The translations under genes were made by a program, and so were the position numbers. DNA of 64,000 nucleotides from Streptomyces sp. ISL-1 (GTDB taxonomy: Bacteria; Actinomycetota; Actinomycetes; Streptomycetales; Streptomycetaceae): assembly GCF_018614585.1 (NCBI RefSeq), contig NZ_JAGGOI010000024.1, positions 1 to 64,000 on the forward strand, written 5' to 3'. Positions within the stretch are counted from its first letter, which is position 1. Each line of letters starts with the position of its first letter. Positions 17,068 through 25,031 of this stretch are shown here, in pieces. Below the pieces are notes generated by a model, which worked only from the letters and a program-made list of their open reading frames with translations, was not told the origin of the DNA and ran no database searches.

Positions 17068-17390
17068 TCCTCCGCGAACGGCCGGTATCTGCCGCGTACC
17101 CGCCCCAGCAGCAGGTCATGCGGCACGGTTCCGAACAGCCGGCTGTCCCCCTCCGCCCCCGGGTTGTCCCCCAGCACCCACCAACCGTCCTCGCGCCGCT
17201 CGACGAGCCGCTTGACGATGAGCAGATCCTGCTGGAGCGGATGGCGCAGCACGGCGACGTCGCCGGCCTTCACCTCCGCGCCGTAGTGCACCAGCAGTTG
17301 ATCGCCGTGCTTGAGCGTCGGGTACATGGAAGGACCTGTCACTTCGGCGACTCCGAACGGCGCTCTCGGCTCCCGCCCCTGCTCAGACAT
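16971..17390 (-). CDS. sodX: SodX, nickel superoxide dismutase maturation protease
   Basis: 139 residues, an S26-like (signal peptidase-type) protease. The catalytic Ser is in VTGPSMYPTL (about residue 21), the Lys in LLIVKRLVE (about residue 60) and the box GDNPGAEGDSRLFG follows. It lacks a membrane anchor, as expected for SodX, which removes the 14-residue leader from pro-SodN in the cytosol. It is divergent from sodN, its substrate. The C-terminal SVSRRLRAR ending is in the region that overlaps the CGNR gene and fits the family, so the overlap is real. Confidence 0.92.
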   Translation of the reverse strand: MSEQGREPRAPFGVAEVTGPSMYPTLKHGDQLLVHYGAEVKAGDVAVLRHPLQQDLLIVKRLVERREDGWWVLGDNPGAEGDSRLFGTVPHDLLLGRVRGRYRPFAEDQRSVRGVVSWAFSAVRPVLCDRSVSRRLRAR

Positions 17391-17542
17391 CCGCCACCTC
17401 CCAGTCCCACCGTACGTTCGGGGCCACCAGTCCCATACTGACCCCGGACTTTTGTCCTAAGCCCTAGGGGGCACTCGCGAAAACACACTTCTCACGGAGT
17501 AATGTCCCACCTGAGAAGACGATCACGAGGAAGGACAGCTCA

Positions 17543-17938
17543 ATGCTCTCCCGCCTGTTTGCCCCCAAGGTGAAGGTCAGCGCCCACTGCGACCTGCCCT
17601 GCGGTGTCTACGACCCGGCCCAGGCCCGCATCGAGGCCGAGTCGGTCAAGGCCGTCCAGGAGAAGTTCCAGGCCAACGAGGACCCGCACTTCCGGGCCCG
17701 CGCCACGGTCATCAAGGAGCAGCGCGCGGAGCTCGCCAAGCACCACGTCTCGGTGCTGTGGAGCGACTACTTCAAGCCGCCGCACTTCGAGAAGTACCCC
17801 GAGCTGCACCAGCTGGTCAACGACGCCCTTAAGGCGCTGTCGGCCGCGAAGGCGTCGACGGACCCGGCGACGGGCCAGAAGGCGCTGGACTACATCGCCC
17901 AGATCGACAAGATCTTCTGGGAGACGAAGAAGGCCTGA
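17543..17938 (+). CDS. sodN: nickel-containing superoxide dismutase
   Basis: 131 residues. A 14-residue leader (MLSRLFAPKVKVSA) precedes the nickel hook HCDLPCGVYDPAQ; after cleavage by SodX, His1, Cys2 and Cys6 bind nickel. The rest is a four-helix protein ending KIFWETKKA. It removes superoxide in the cytosol. ATG 17543 has AGGAAGGA upstream. In S. coelicolor sodN expression needs nickel and its 3' UTR yields a small RNA; here too the stop codon is followed at once by hairpins. Confidence 0.97.
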   Translation: MLSRLFAPKVKVSAHCDLPCGVYDPAQARIEAESVKAVQEKFQANEDPHFRARATVIKEQRAELAKHHVSVLWSDYFKPPHFEKYPELHQLVNDALKALSAAKASTDPATGQKALDYIAQIDKIFWETKKA

Positions 17939-17960
17939 CCTTCCCGGTCACGTCTTTTTT
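17936..17960 (+). terminator. small stem and T-run directly at the sodN stop
   Basis: TGACC (including the TGA stop) pairs with GGTCA at 17946-17950, followed by CGTC and six T at 17955-17960. The stem is only 5 bp, so it may be partial and allow read-through to the second hairpin. Confidence 0.45.
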
Positions 17961-18020
17961 GCGCACGTTCGCTTACGTACGACAGCACCCGGCATCCGCG
18001 CGGAGCCGGGTGCTGTCGGC
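17939..18020 (+). ncRNA. candidate s-SodF-like small RNA from the sodN 3' UTR
   Basis: In S. coelicolor a ~90-nt RNA (s-SodF) is cut from the sodN 3' UTR, ends at a terminator hairpin and silences sodF mRNA. The same layout is present here: ~40 bases of unstructured, T-rich 3' UTR and then a strong hairpin at 17981-18017. The boundaries are guesses and the sodF target is not in the window. Confidence 0.4.
17981..18017. terminator. 13-bp perfect hairpin after sodN
   Basis: GACAGCACCCGGC (17981-17993) pairs with GCCGGGTGCTGTC (18005-18017) around an 11-base loop. It lies between sodN and the convergent ATP-grasp gene. Confidence 0.85.
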
Positions 18021-18069
18021 GTCTGCGAGGCCCCGCCCCCAGGCAGCACCTCCTCGTCCCGCCTGGCTC

Positions 18070-18885
18070 TCACAGACCGCGGTCGCGCCGGAACGGGCGG
18101 TCCCGCTCGGCCACTTGCGCCCGCGGACCGGCAGAACGCAGGACGACGTCCAGGGCCCTGTCCGGGTCGGCGGCGTAGCAGGTGCTGAACCACGCCATGT
18201 TCGCCTCGACGACGGCCCACTCCTCGGTGGCCCCGTTCTCGGGTGTGGCCAGCAGCCCGATGTCCACGACCGCGGCGCTGGGGAGCGTATGGGCGCAGTC
18301 GGCGAAGAATCGTCCGGCGAACTCCAGGGCGGCATCACGGTGGTGGTGCCCCTCCAGTGGCGCCGCGTCGAGCCGACCGAAGGTGGCGTACTGCGAACCC
18401 GTGCGCACCTCGCCGTCCAGAACGAACAGACGGAACTCTGCCACCCAGCTCACCACATCGCTGATCTGCACCGGAGTCTCGGGTGACAGCCCGGACTCAT
18501 CCGGAAGACGGCTGCCGTCGGCGTAGACGGCGGCCGGGAAGCTCTTGTCCGTTGGCGGCTTGACGAACGCGGGCCGCGTCAGCCTCCGTGCCGCACCCAG
18601 AGTCGAGGTAGCGATGTTCCGTCGGGTGTACGCAGCGGGCAGCACCGACAGCCATGTGTCGGTCGGCTCCAGCAGCGCGACCGCGAGATCGTCGACTGCC
18701 CTCGCCGCAAAGGCAAAGGCAGGGCCGCCGTAGTAGTGCCCGCCCTGCCGCTCCCCCAGAGCACCTGCTCCGGCGTGCGCAGGTAGCACCTCCACATCCA
18801 TCCCTCGCTGTCCGGCCGCTGCCGACAGGAGTTCACGGGTCGGGCTGTACTGCGGCGTCACCGCCAGGAAGCCTCGCCCGTTCAT
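18070..18885 (-). CDS. ATP-grasp domain protein (R2K clade, DUF4343-like)
   Basis: 271 residues starting MNGRGFLAVTPQYSP. Features typical of the small R2K-type ATP-grasp ligases are FVKPPTDKSFPAAVY (about 107-121), EFRLFVLDGEVRTGSQYA (about 148-165), VVDIGLL and a C-terminal AVVEANMAWFSTCYAADP that would bind metal/ATP. These enzymes join a carboxylate to an amine or thiol, often tagging proteins or peptides; the substrate is not known. Its ATG overlaps the stop of the LtrA gene by 4 bases, so the two form an operon. Confidence 0.78.
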   Translation of the reverse strand: MNGRGFLAVTPQYSPTRELLSAAAGQRGMDVEVLPAHAGAGALGERQGGHYYGGPAFAFAARAVDDLAVALLEPTDTWLSVLPAAYTRRNIATSTLGAARRLTRPAFVKPPTDKSFPAAVYADGSRLPDESGLSPETPVQISDVVSWVAEFRLFVLDGEVRTGSQYATFGRLDAAPLEGHHHRDAALEFAGRFFADCAHTLPSAAVVDIGLLATPENGATEEWAVVEANMAWFSTCYAADPDRALDVVLRSAGPRAQVAERDRPFRRDRGL

Positions 18886-20084
18886 GCCGCATCCGCCTCC
18901 GCGGTCCCGGTCTTCCGGCTGTGCAGGACCACAAGTCCCGTTACGGCCGTGGCCAGCAGGAGCAGCGCGAGCAGTGCGGGAATCAGGGCAACCAGCGCGC
19001 CCGCCCCCAGGCAGCCGAGCCCTCCGACGACGAGTGCCACCGGCTTTCGCCCACTGGTGCGCAGCAGAATCGCCGCCGCCGCGAGCAGGAATACGCCCAC
19101 GCCGCCGGTGAGCGCCCATGCCTCCACGCCGTGCAAAGGCTCGGAGAGGTCGTAGTGCTCGCTGTCGGCGACCTGGTGGAGCACCTTCTTCATGCCGAGC
19201 GCGGTGAGCACGATCCCCGCGACGAGCGGCAGGTGCAGGAACGTATAGACGTCGCGCGCCAGCCGGGTGCGGTCATTGCCTTGCAGGGTGCTCAGCCGGT
19301 GTTCGGCCGTCTCGGTGATCTGGCGGAAGTACAGACGCCACAGCCCGGCGACGACCAGCAGGCCCGCGACGGCCCCGGCCAGGATGGGGGTGGAGATGGG
19401 CAGGCCGGAGACGCCCACACCGATCGCGACGATCGACTCGCCCAGCGCGATGATCACGATCAGGCCATGCCGTTCGGCGAAGTGCCCGGGCGAGGCCACC
19501 CGCCAGCCCGAGGCTCCGGTGATGTAGATCCCGCCGTAGTCGATCAACACCGCGCCGAGCCACACCAGTACCTGTGCGATGCCAGTGAGGGAACTGCCGA
19601 CCAGGAGCAGCACGAACGGCGGTGCCACCGACAGCAGCGCGGTGCGGCGCAGCGTGACATGGAGCGCCTCGTCGCCGGGGCTGGCGATCCAGTACGAGAC
19701 GAGATGCAGGATCCGGACCGCGCCGTAGCAGAGCACGAATACCAGCGGTGCCGAGAGGCCGCCGGGCGCGTCGTCGTAGACCTCCGGCACGGTCAGCGAT
19801 ACGACCAGCACCACCGCCATCACCGCGACCAGCACGGCGAACATCGCTCCGGTGTCGGCCCGCACCACATTGCCCAGCCAGGCGAAGCAGCACCAGCACC
19901 ACCACAGCAGGGCGAGCACCACCATCGCGCCGACCAGCCGCAGGGGTGTCGGGTCGGCCGCCATCAACGCGGTGACCTGGGTGATCGCGTACACGAAGAC
20001 CAGGTCGAAGAACAGCTCCGCGGGCGTCACCCGGTGACTGCCCTCGGTGGCGATCATCCGTGAACGGTCTTTGCCTGTCGCCAC
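18882..20084 (-). CDS. LtrA family membrane protein
   Basis: 400 residues. The N-terminal signature SHRVTPAELFFDLVFVYAITQ (about residues 14-34) and about ten to twelve transmembrane helices match the low-temperature requirement A family, of unknown function. GSHFAERHGLIVIIALGES in the middle is also diagnostic (here SPGHFAERHG). The GTG at 20084 was chosen because GGGGGAG precedes it and homologues begin near ATGKDRSRM; ATG 20111 is an alternative. It is co-translated with the ATP-grasp gene. Confidence 0.85.
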   Translation of the reverse strand: MATGKDRSRMIATEGSHRVTPAELFFDLVFVYAITQVTALMAADPTPLRLVGAMVVLALLWWCWCCFAWLGNVVRADTGAMFAVLVAVMAVVLVVSLTVPEVYDDAPGGLSAPLVFVLCYGAVRILHLVSYWIASPGDEALHVTLRRTALLSVAPPFVLLLVGSSLTGIAQVLVWLGAVLIDYGGIYITGASGWRVASPGHFAERHGLIVIIALGESIVAIGVGVSGLPISTPILAGAVAGLLVVAGLWRLYFRQITETAEHRLSTLQGNDRTRLARDVYTFLHLPLVAGIVLTALGMKKVLHQVADSEHYDLSEPLHGVEAWALTGGVGVFLLAAAAILLRTSGRKPVALVVGGLGCLGAGALVALIPALLALLLLATAVTGLVVLHSRKTGTAEADAA

Positions 20085-20209
20085 AGGGGCTCCCCCTTCG
20101 CGACTCACCATCCGGGTGGGCCGACTCCGCGCGAAGAATACCGGCGATGTGACGGCCCGTTCCGCCTCACGAAGCAATGATGCAGGGCGCCACTGACATC
20201 GGCCGGAGC

Positions 20210-21178
20210 TCAGCTCCGGTGCGCCCGAACCGCTCGCCCATCCACGGGACTTGGCGCGGCGTTACGACTGCCCGACACCCCGCTCGACGCCCTGCCCCTG
20301 CCCCTGCCCCTGCCCCTGCCCCTGCCCCTGTGCACGATCAACACCGCCGCGAGCCCGAGCGCCAGCCCCAGCACGGTCTGCACGCCGAAGGGCTCGTCGA
20401 ACATCGCCGCGCCCCAGATCGCGGTCACCGGGGCCATCAGGAACATCAGCGTGTTGACCTTGGTCACCCCGGAGCGCCGCAGCACCAGCCAGTACAGGCC
20501 GTACCCGCCGAAGGTGGCCAGGACCACCAGCCAGCCGACGGCCACCCAGAACGACGTCTCCGCGGGCGGGAGAGCGGATCCGAAGGCCGCGGCGAGGACG
20601 GTGAAGACGACGGCGCTGGTCCCGCAGTGGACCGTCATCGCGACCGAGGGCGCGACGGGCGTACGCGTACGGCTGTCCAGGAACGTCGCCGCGACCAGCG
20701 ACAGCATCCCGGTGAAGGGTATGAGGTATGCCCAGCCGGCGACGCCCTCGGCGGCCGCGGCGTCCGCGAGCGTGACGACAGCGACGCCGGACACCCCGAG
20801 GCACAGGCCGAGCCACTGCCGCCCGGAAACGTACTGGCGCAGCAGCGGTCCGGCCAGCGCGCCCGCGACGAGCGGCTGTGTGCCGTCGATCAGCGCCGTG
20901 GTGCCGCTGGAGACGCCGAGCTGGATGGCGACGTACACAGTGAGCAGATAGCCGCTCTGCGAGAGCGCGCCGATGACGGCCTGGCGGAGGATGTCCCGCG
21001 CGGCCAGTCCGCGCCAGGACGCCCTCATGAGCAGACTGACGCCCGCGAGGACGGCGGCCAGCGGGAGGAACCGCCACATCAGGATGGTGACGGCGTCGGC
21101 GCTGCCCGCGCCGAGCTTGGCCCCGATGAATCCGGAGCTCCAGCACAGCACGAAGGCGGCCGAGAGAAGGACGTTCAT
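20210..21178 (-). CDS. EamA family DMT exporter with Arg-Gly repeat tail
   Basis: 322 residues with ten predicted transmembrane helices (two EamA repeats), starting MNVLLSAAFVLCWSSGFIGAK. Such transporters export amino acids or small metabolites, sometimes drugs. After the last helix (AAVLIVH, ~residue 285) comes a run of RG dipeptides encoded by a 6-bp DNA repeat at 20291-20330, then a polar tail to residue 322. It is divergent from the TetR gene across twin operators, so it is the likely target of that repressor. Confidence 0.88.
   Translation of the reverse strand: MNVLLSAAFVLCWSSGFIGAKLGAGSADAVTILMWRFLPLAAVLAGVSLLMRASWRGLAARDILRQAVIGALSQSGYLLTVYVAIQLGVSSGTTALIDGTQPLVAGALAGPLLRQYVSGRQWLGLCLGVSGVAVVTLADAAAAEGVAGWAYLIPFTGMLSLVAATFLDSRTRTPVAPSVAMTVHCGTSAVVFTVLAAAFGSALPPAETSFWVAVGWLVVLATFGGYGLYWLVLRRSGVTKVNTLMFLMAPVTAIWGAAMFDEPFGVQTVLGLALGLAAVLIVHRGRGRGRGRGRGRASSGVSGSRNAAPSPVDGRAVRAHRS
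20291..20330. repeat. hexanucleotide tandem repeat in the EamA gene
   Basis: About 6.7 copies of CCTGCC on the plus strand (GGCAGG on the coding strand) encode alternating Arg-Gly. The unit is a multiple of three, so copy changes would lengthen or shorten the tail without frameshift. Confidence 0.9.
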
Positions 21179-21207
21179 GGCCGGTCACCACCCACAGGCA
21201 CCACGAG

Positions 21208-21250
21208 GTATACAGATCGGTATACGTAGTCACTATACAGATCGGTATAC
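21208..21250. promoter_or_regulatory. twin TetR operators
   Basis: GTATACAGATCGGTATAC (21208-21225) and CTATACAGATCGGTATAC (21233-21250) are near-identical 18-bp palindromes 25 bases apart, between the start of the EamA gene and the TetR gene. The second ends 8 bases before the TetR ATG. Confidence 0.85.
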
Positions 21251-21258
21251 TCGATTGC

Positions 21259-21849
21259 ATGAGCAGTCCGGCAACGCCGCAACGCATCGCGCTGACCCCT
21301 GGAGCACGCCGCGCCCTGGACGCCGCGTCCCGGCTCTTCTACGAGCGCGGCATCCACGCCGTCGGGGTCGATCTGATCGCTGCCGAGGCGGGGGTGACGA
21401 AGAAGACCCTCTACGACCGGTTCGGTTCCAAGGAGCAGCTGGTCGTGGAGTACCTGGCCGCGCGCGACGAACGCTGGCGGGCCTTCCTCGCGGAGCGTAT
21501 GGGCACGGCGGGACCGACCGCGGCCGAGCGCGTCGTGGCGGTTTTCGATGCCTCCCGCGAGTGGGCCGGGGAGAACAGCGGCAGAGGTTGCAGCATGGTC
21601 AACGCGCACGCCGAGATCAGCGACCCGAACCACCCGGCGTACGCGATCATCACCGGTCAGAAGGCATGGATGCTCTCGCTCTTCACCACACTGGCGCGGG
21701 AAGCCCGCCCAGCGGCGGACTACGAGGCGCTCGGCCGTACGCTCATGCTGATCCACGAGGGCGCGCTGGTCGCGCACGGCCTGAACGTCTTCCCCGACGC
21801 TCTCGGCGCCGCGCGGGAGCAGGCTCGTTCACTGCTCGCTCCCCCCTGA
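21259..21849 (+). CDS. TetR/AcrR family repressor of the EamA gene
   Basis: 196 residues. The N-terminal helix-turn-helix is ALDAASRLFYERGIHAVGVDLIAAEAGVTKKTLYDRFGSKEQL; the C-terminal ligand domain contains SMVNAHAEISDPNHPAYAIITGQK. It overlaps no neighbour and starts 8 bases past the second operator. It probably represses itself and the divergent EamA exporter; the inducer is unknown. The globin gene follows after 26 bases and may be co-transcribed. Confidence 0.92.
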   Translation: MSSPATPQRIALTPGARRALDAASRLFYERGIHAVGVDLIAAEAGVTKKTLYDRFGSKEQLVVEYLAARDERWRAFLAERMGTAGPTAAERVVAVFDASREWAGENSGRGCSMVNAHAEISDPNHPAYAIITGQKAWMLSLFTTLAREARPAADYEALGRTLMLIHEGALVAHGLNVFPDALGAAREQARSLLAPP

Positions 21850-21875
21850 CAGCGGGCACGCATAGTGTGGGTGGC

Positions 21876-22340
21876 ATGACAAGACCGAGTGAGCGTCCCG
21901 AGACTCTGTACGAGGCCGTCGGCGGCAGCGACGTCCTGCGGCGGCTGAGCAACACCTTCTACGAGGCCGTCCTCGCCGATCCGCTGCTCGCCCCCGTCTT
22001 CGCCGGTTTCACGCCCACCCATATCGAGCATGTCGCCGTCTGGCTCGCCGAGATCTTCGGCGGCCCGGCCCGTTTCACCGCCGAACTGGGCGGCCACCAG
22101 GCTCTGCTCCGCGCGCATCTCGGTCTTTCGATCACCGAGGAGCAGCGGCTGCGCTGGATGGAGCTGATGACCGCCGCGGTGGAGAAGGAGCTCCCGGACG
22201 ATGAGCTGCTGCGCCGCCGGGTGATGGAGTACTTCGACTGGGGTACGAAGATCGCCCGCGAGGTCTCGGCAGACCCGGCGGGCACGGACCTCGGGGACCC
22301 GGGTCCGACCCCGCGCTGGGGCTGGAACGGCCTGCGCTGA
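21876..22340 (+). CDS. group II truncated haemoglobin
   Basis: 154 residues. TLYEAVGGSDVLRRLSNTFYEAVLADPLLAPVF is the usual opening, HIEHVAVWLAEIFGGPARFT carries the His/Tyr-containing region of the distal pocket and GGHQALLRAHLGLSITEEQRLRW contains the proximal His. This globin type binds O2 or NO and is linked to nitrosative or oxidative protection. A C-terminal ~20-residue extension ends PTPRWGWNGLR, typical of actinobacterial members. ATG 21876 begins MTRPSERPETLYEAV. Confidence 0.9.
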   Translation: MTRPSERPETLYEAVGGSDVLRRLSNTFYEAVLADPLLAPVFAGFTPTHIEHVAVWLAEIFGGPARFTAELGGHQALLRAHLGLSITEEQRLRWMELMTAAVEKELPDDELLRRRVMEYFDWGTKIAREVSADPAGTDLGDPGPTPRWGWNGLR

Positions 22341-22360
22341 CCGGCCGGGTCACCCGCTCG

Positions 22361-22801
22361 TCAGGCGCCCACCGGCGTGCGCGCCCCGAATTCCGCGCCG
22401 GGCGGCAGCTGCTTCCGGATGCCGCCGAGAGCGTCGCCGAAGTCACCTCCGGCGACACCGGATTCGTACGCGGCCCCGCCGTAGTGCAGGGTCAGATTGA
22501 GGTCGGCCCGGTCCAGCGACCCGTCCTGCTGCGGCTCGCCGAGCGTCAACAGGCAGCTCAGCGTGGCCTGTTGGACCCCCCCGTCCGCGTGGACGGGCAG
22601 CGGCATGTCCCACTCCAGCACGCACGACGACAACACCCCGACCGCGCCCACTGCCCTGAGGGCGGCGAATGTCGCCCCTTCGTACTCAACATCCCTTATT
22701 CGCGTACGCAGTTGCCGCCCGCTCGCCGCGATCGAGAACGCTTCCGCGCCCGCGCGGTCGCGGTACCAGCCCGCCCAGACTTCCGTCGACTCCGATGACA
22801 T
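22361..22801 (-). CDS. DUF6304 family protein
   Basis: 146 residues, beginning MSSESTEVWAGWYRDRAG. It has alternating strand-rich segments (FSIAASGRQLRTRIRDVEYEGATF, LSCVLEWDMPLPVH, ATLSCLLTLGE). It looks like the DUF6304 family of Streptomyces, of unknown function. There is no signal peptide or membrane helix. It is convergent with the globin gene and has no obvious partner. Confidence 0.7.
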   Translation of the reverse strand: MSSESTEVWAGWYRDRAGAEAFSIAASGRQLRTRIRDVEYEGATFAALRAVGAVGVLSSCVLEWDMPLPVHADGGVQQATLSCLLTLGEPQQDGSLDRADLNLTLHYGGAAYESGVAGGDFGDALGGIRKQLPPGAEFGARTPVGA

Positions 22802-22850
22802 GGCGCGGACTGTAGCGGTACGACTTGTTCCGCTGAACAGCCGGGATCCC

Positions 22851-23159
22851 TCAGGGCGCCCCCACCTCCGCGCCGGGCCCACCGCCGGGCTCACCACCGC
22901 GTTCACCGCCGGACCCACCGCCGGTCTTCTCGGCGGAATCGTCAGCGGACTTGTCGGCGGACTCCTCAGGGGACTTTTCGCTCTGGCTCACGTCGCTCAG
23001 CGGGCACCGGGGGCTATGGCACGAGCCCGGTTCCCATACAGGGACGTATGCGCCTAGCGTCTTGCGTCGTTTGATGACCGTGCCGACAGGCTCTCCGCAC
23101 GCCGGGCAACGGTACTCGGCCTGCGGGCTGCGGACGGTATCGCGTCCTTCGCTGCCCAT
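22851..23159 (-). CDS. small zinc-ribbon-like protein with disordered tail
   Basis: 102 residues. The first ~55 contain YRCPACGEPVGTVIKRRKTLGAYVPVWEPG and a second Cys pair (CHSPRC), suggesting a zinc ribbon. The remainder is a repetitive Asp/Ser/Lys then Gly/Glu/Pro-rich tail, probably disordered. I recognise it only as a conserved Streptomyces protein. ATG 23159 follows a weak GGGGG ribosome site. Confidence 0.6.
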   Translation of the reverse strand: MGSEGRDTVRSPQAEYRCPACGEPVGTVIKRRKTLGAYVPVWEPGSCHSPRCPLSDVSQSEKSPEESADKSADDSAEKTGGGSGGERGGEPGGGPGAEVGAP

Positions 23160-23203
23160 ACCCCCAGGATATGGCGGTATGGGCAAGCCGGACAGTCCTG
23201 CGG

Positions 23204-23785
23204 TCAGTGCTTCCTGCGGTACTTCCTGACAAGGACGCCATTGTCGAAGGCGCGGACGGAATCGAGCGTGAAATCCGCGATGCGGAACTCCGCGGCGAAC
23301 ATGGGCATTCCCGAGCCGAGGACCACCGGATACGTCTTGATGACGAGCTCGTCGACCTCGTCCAGCAGCTGGCCGGCCAGGCTCGCGCCCCCGCAGAGAT
23401 AGATGCCGAGCCCGTCCTCCTGCTTGAGCTCCCGGACCTTCGCCGCGACGTCGCCGGAGACGATCTCCACGTGCGGGTCGGGCGACTCCTTGATGCTGCG
23501 GGACGCCACGTACTCCCGTAGATGTGCGTACGGGCTGGTGAGCTTGATGTCCAGGGCGAGGTCGTAGCTGGCCCGGCCCTGGATGATCGTGTCGAACTCG
23601 GTGTTCGGCGCGTCGTCGACACCGAAGGCCTGTCGGGCCGGGGTCGGCAGGGTGTCCGAGCACTGGGTCTTGAGGTAGTCGAGGAAGTCCCCGGTCACGA
23701 ACGAGGTGAAGAAGTCCGCGTTGCCGTCCGGGGCCCCGATGAAGCCGTCGATCGACGCGGCGATGAAGTAGCTGAGCTTTCGCAA
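23204..23785 (-). CDS. dihydrofolate reductase family protein (RibD-C domain)
   Basis: 193 residues. It starts MRKLSYFIAASIDGFIGAPDGN, the family opening, and contains TIIQGRASYDLAL, IYLCGGASLAGQLLDEVDELVIKTYPVVLGSG and the ending LVRKYRRKH. The fold is that of RibD reductases, using NADPH to reduce an unknown substrate; true DHFR activity is not implied. The TTG at 23785 was preferred because the family begins at this point and AGGA sits upstream; a GTG at 23818 would add 11 residues without a ribosome site. Confidence 0.8.
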   Translation of the reverse strand: MRKLSYFIAASIDGFIGAPDGNADFFTSFVTGDFLDYLKTQCSDTLPTPARQAFGVDDAPNTEFDTIIQGRASYDLALDIKLTSPYAHLREYVASRSIKESPDPHVEIVSGDVAAKVRELKQEDGLGIYLCGGASLAGQLLDEVDELVIKTYPVVLGSGMPMFAAEFRIADFTLDSVRAFDNGVLVRKYRRKH

Positions 23786-23815
23786 ACCGGTCCTGTTCGT
23801 CAGGGATACGAGCGT

Positions 23816-23904
23816 CACGGGATATGGCGCCACGGGATATGAGGGTGGCCACCGACAACCGAGGCACCAACCACTCCGCTCATAGTGGTTCGAATGTAGT
23901 GGTT
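23816..23904. repeat. direct and inverted repeats upstream of the DHFR-like gene
   Basis: CACGGGATATG occurs at 23816-23826 and 23831-23841. Further out, AACCACT (23869-23875) faces AGTGGTT at 23884-23890 and again at 23898-23904. They could be binding sites for a regulator of the DHFR-like gene, but no regulator gene is next to them. Confidence 0.4.
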
Positions 23905-23993
23905 GCGCAAGGCCATTCGCCGGCGGACCTGTCAACCCGCTTGCGGCTCAACCGCTCCTCAACCCGCTTGCGCCTCGCGCCATATGGTCCGCA

Positions 23994-25031
23994 TCAGCGG
24001 GTGCGGCGGGTGACGAATTCGGCCAGCGCCAGCAGGTCGCCCGCCGCCGCGAGGTCCGGGACCGCGCGGGCGAGCTCATGGACGGCGCGGGCCATCCGGT
24101 CCGCGGCCTGGAGCTGTGCCCAGTCGCGGCCGCCCGCCCGGTCGACGGCCTCGGCAGCCAGCCGCACGGCCGCGGGGGTCATCGGGCCGCGGTAGAGCTC
24201 GGCCAGGTCGGCCCCCGCCGGAGTCCCGGAGGTCAGAGCAGCGACCACCGGCAGGGACTTCTTGTGAGCCGCCAGATCGGCGCCTGCCGGCTTTCCCGTA
24301 CGCGCCGGGTCACCCCAGATCCCGATCAGATCGTCGATGAGCTGGAAGGCGAGCCCCGCTTCCCGCCCGAAGGCGTCCATGGCCGCGGCCTCCTCCTCGC
24401 CCCCGCCCGCGTACAGCGCGCCGAGCGCGCAGGCGCAGCCCAGCAGCGCGCCGGTCTTGGCCGTCGCCGTGGCGAGGCACTCGTCGAGGGAGACCTCGTG
24501 CGGCGCGCGCTCCTCCAGGGCGCAGTCCGCCTGCTGTCCCGCGCAGAGCTCGATGACACACGCCGCGAGCCGCTCCGCCGCTGCGGCCGACGCGGGATGC
24601 CGGTCCTCGGCAAGCAGTCGCAGCGCGAGGGCGAGCAGCGCGTCGCCTGTGATGATGGCGTCCGGGGTGCCGAAGACCGTCCAGGCGGTGGGGCGGTGCC
24701 TGCGGGTGGAGTCCTCGTCGATCACGTCGTCGTGGAGGAGCGTGAAGTTGTGCGCCAGTTCCACCGCGGCCGCCGCCCGCACCGCCTGCCGGGAGTCCCC
24801 GCCCAGGGCCCGGGCCGCGGCCAGCACGAGCGCCGGTCTGATGGCCTTGCCCGCCGCGCCGGCCGCCGGGGTGCCGTCGGCGTGCTCCCAGCCGAAGTGG
24901 TACATCGCGACGCGGCGTATGGATCCGGGCAACGACTCGAGGGTGGTGCGCAGTTGGGGATTGACGGCGCTGCGGGTGCGTTCCAGGAGGGCGACGGCCT
25001 CGCCGGCCTCGACGGTGTCCGACATAGTCAT
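23994..25031 (-). CDS. polyprenyl diphosphate synthase, encapsulin cargo enzyme
   Basis: 345 residues, a trans-isoprenyl diphosphate synthase. The first Asp-rich motif is LLHDDVIDED near residues 100-109 and the second QLIDDLIGIWGD near 240-251, with RPALVLAAAR and GKAIRP near residue 60. It makes a C15-C20 chain from IPP units. It lies 118 bases after the Family 2B encapsulin shell gene and is the typical cargo of such compartments. The N-terminal ~25 residues (from MTMSDTVE) are polar and may include the targeting element. ATG 25031 is preceded by GGAAAGG; ATG 25091 is possible and would add 20 residues that also look disordered. Confidence 0.9.
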   Translation of the reverse strand: MTMSDTVEAGEAVALLERTRSAVNPQLRTTLESLPGSIRRVAMYHFGWEHADGTPAAGAAGKAIRPALVLAAARALGGDSRQAVRAAAAVELAHNFTLLHDDVIDEDSTRRHRPTAWTVFGTPDAIITGDALLALALRLLAEDRHPASAAAAERLAACVIELCAGQQADCALEERAPHEVSLDECLATATAKTGALLGCACALGALYAGGGEEEAAAMDAFGREAGLAFQLIDDLIGIWGDPARTGKPAGADLAAHKKSLPVVAALTSGTPAGADLAELYRGPMTPAAVRLAAEAVDRAGGRDWAQLQAADRMARAVHELARAVPDLAAAGDLLALAEFVTRRTR

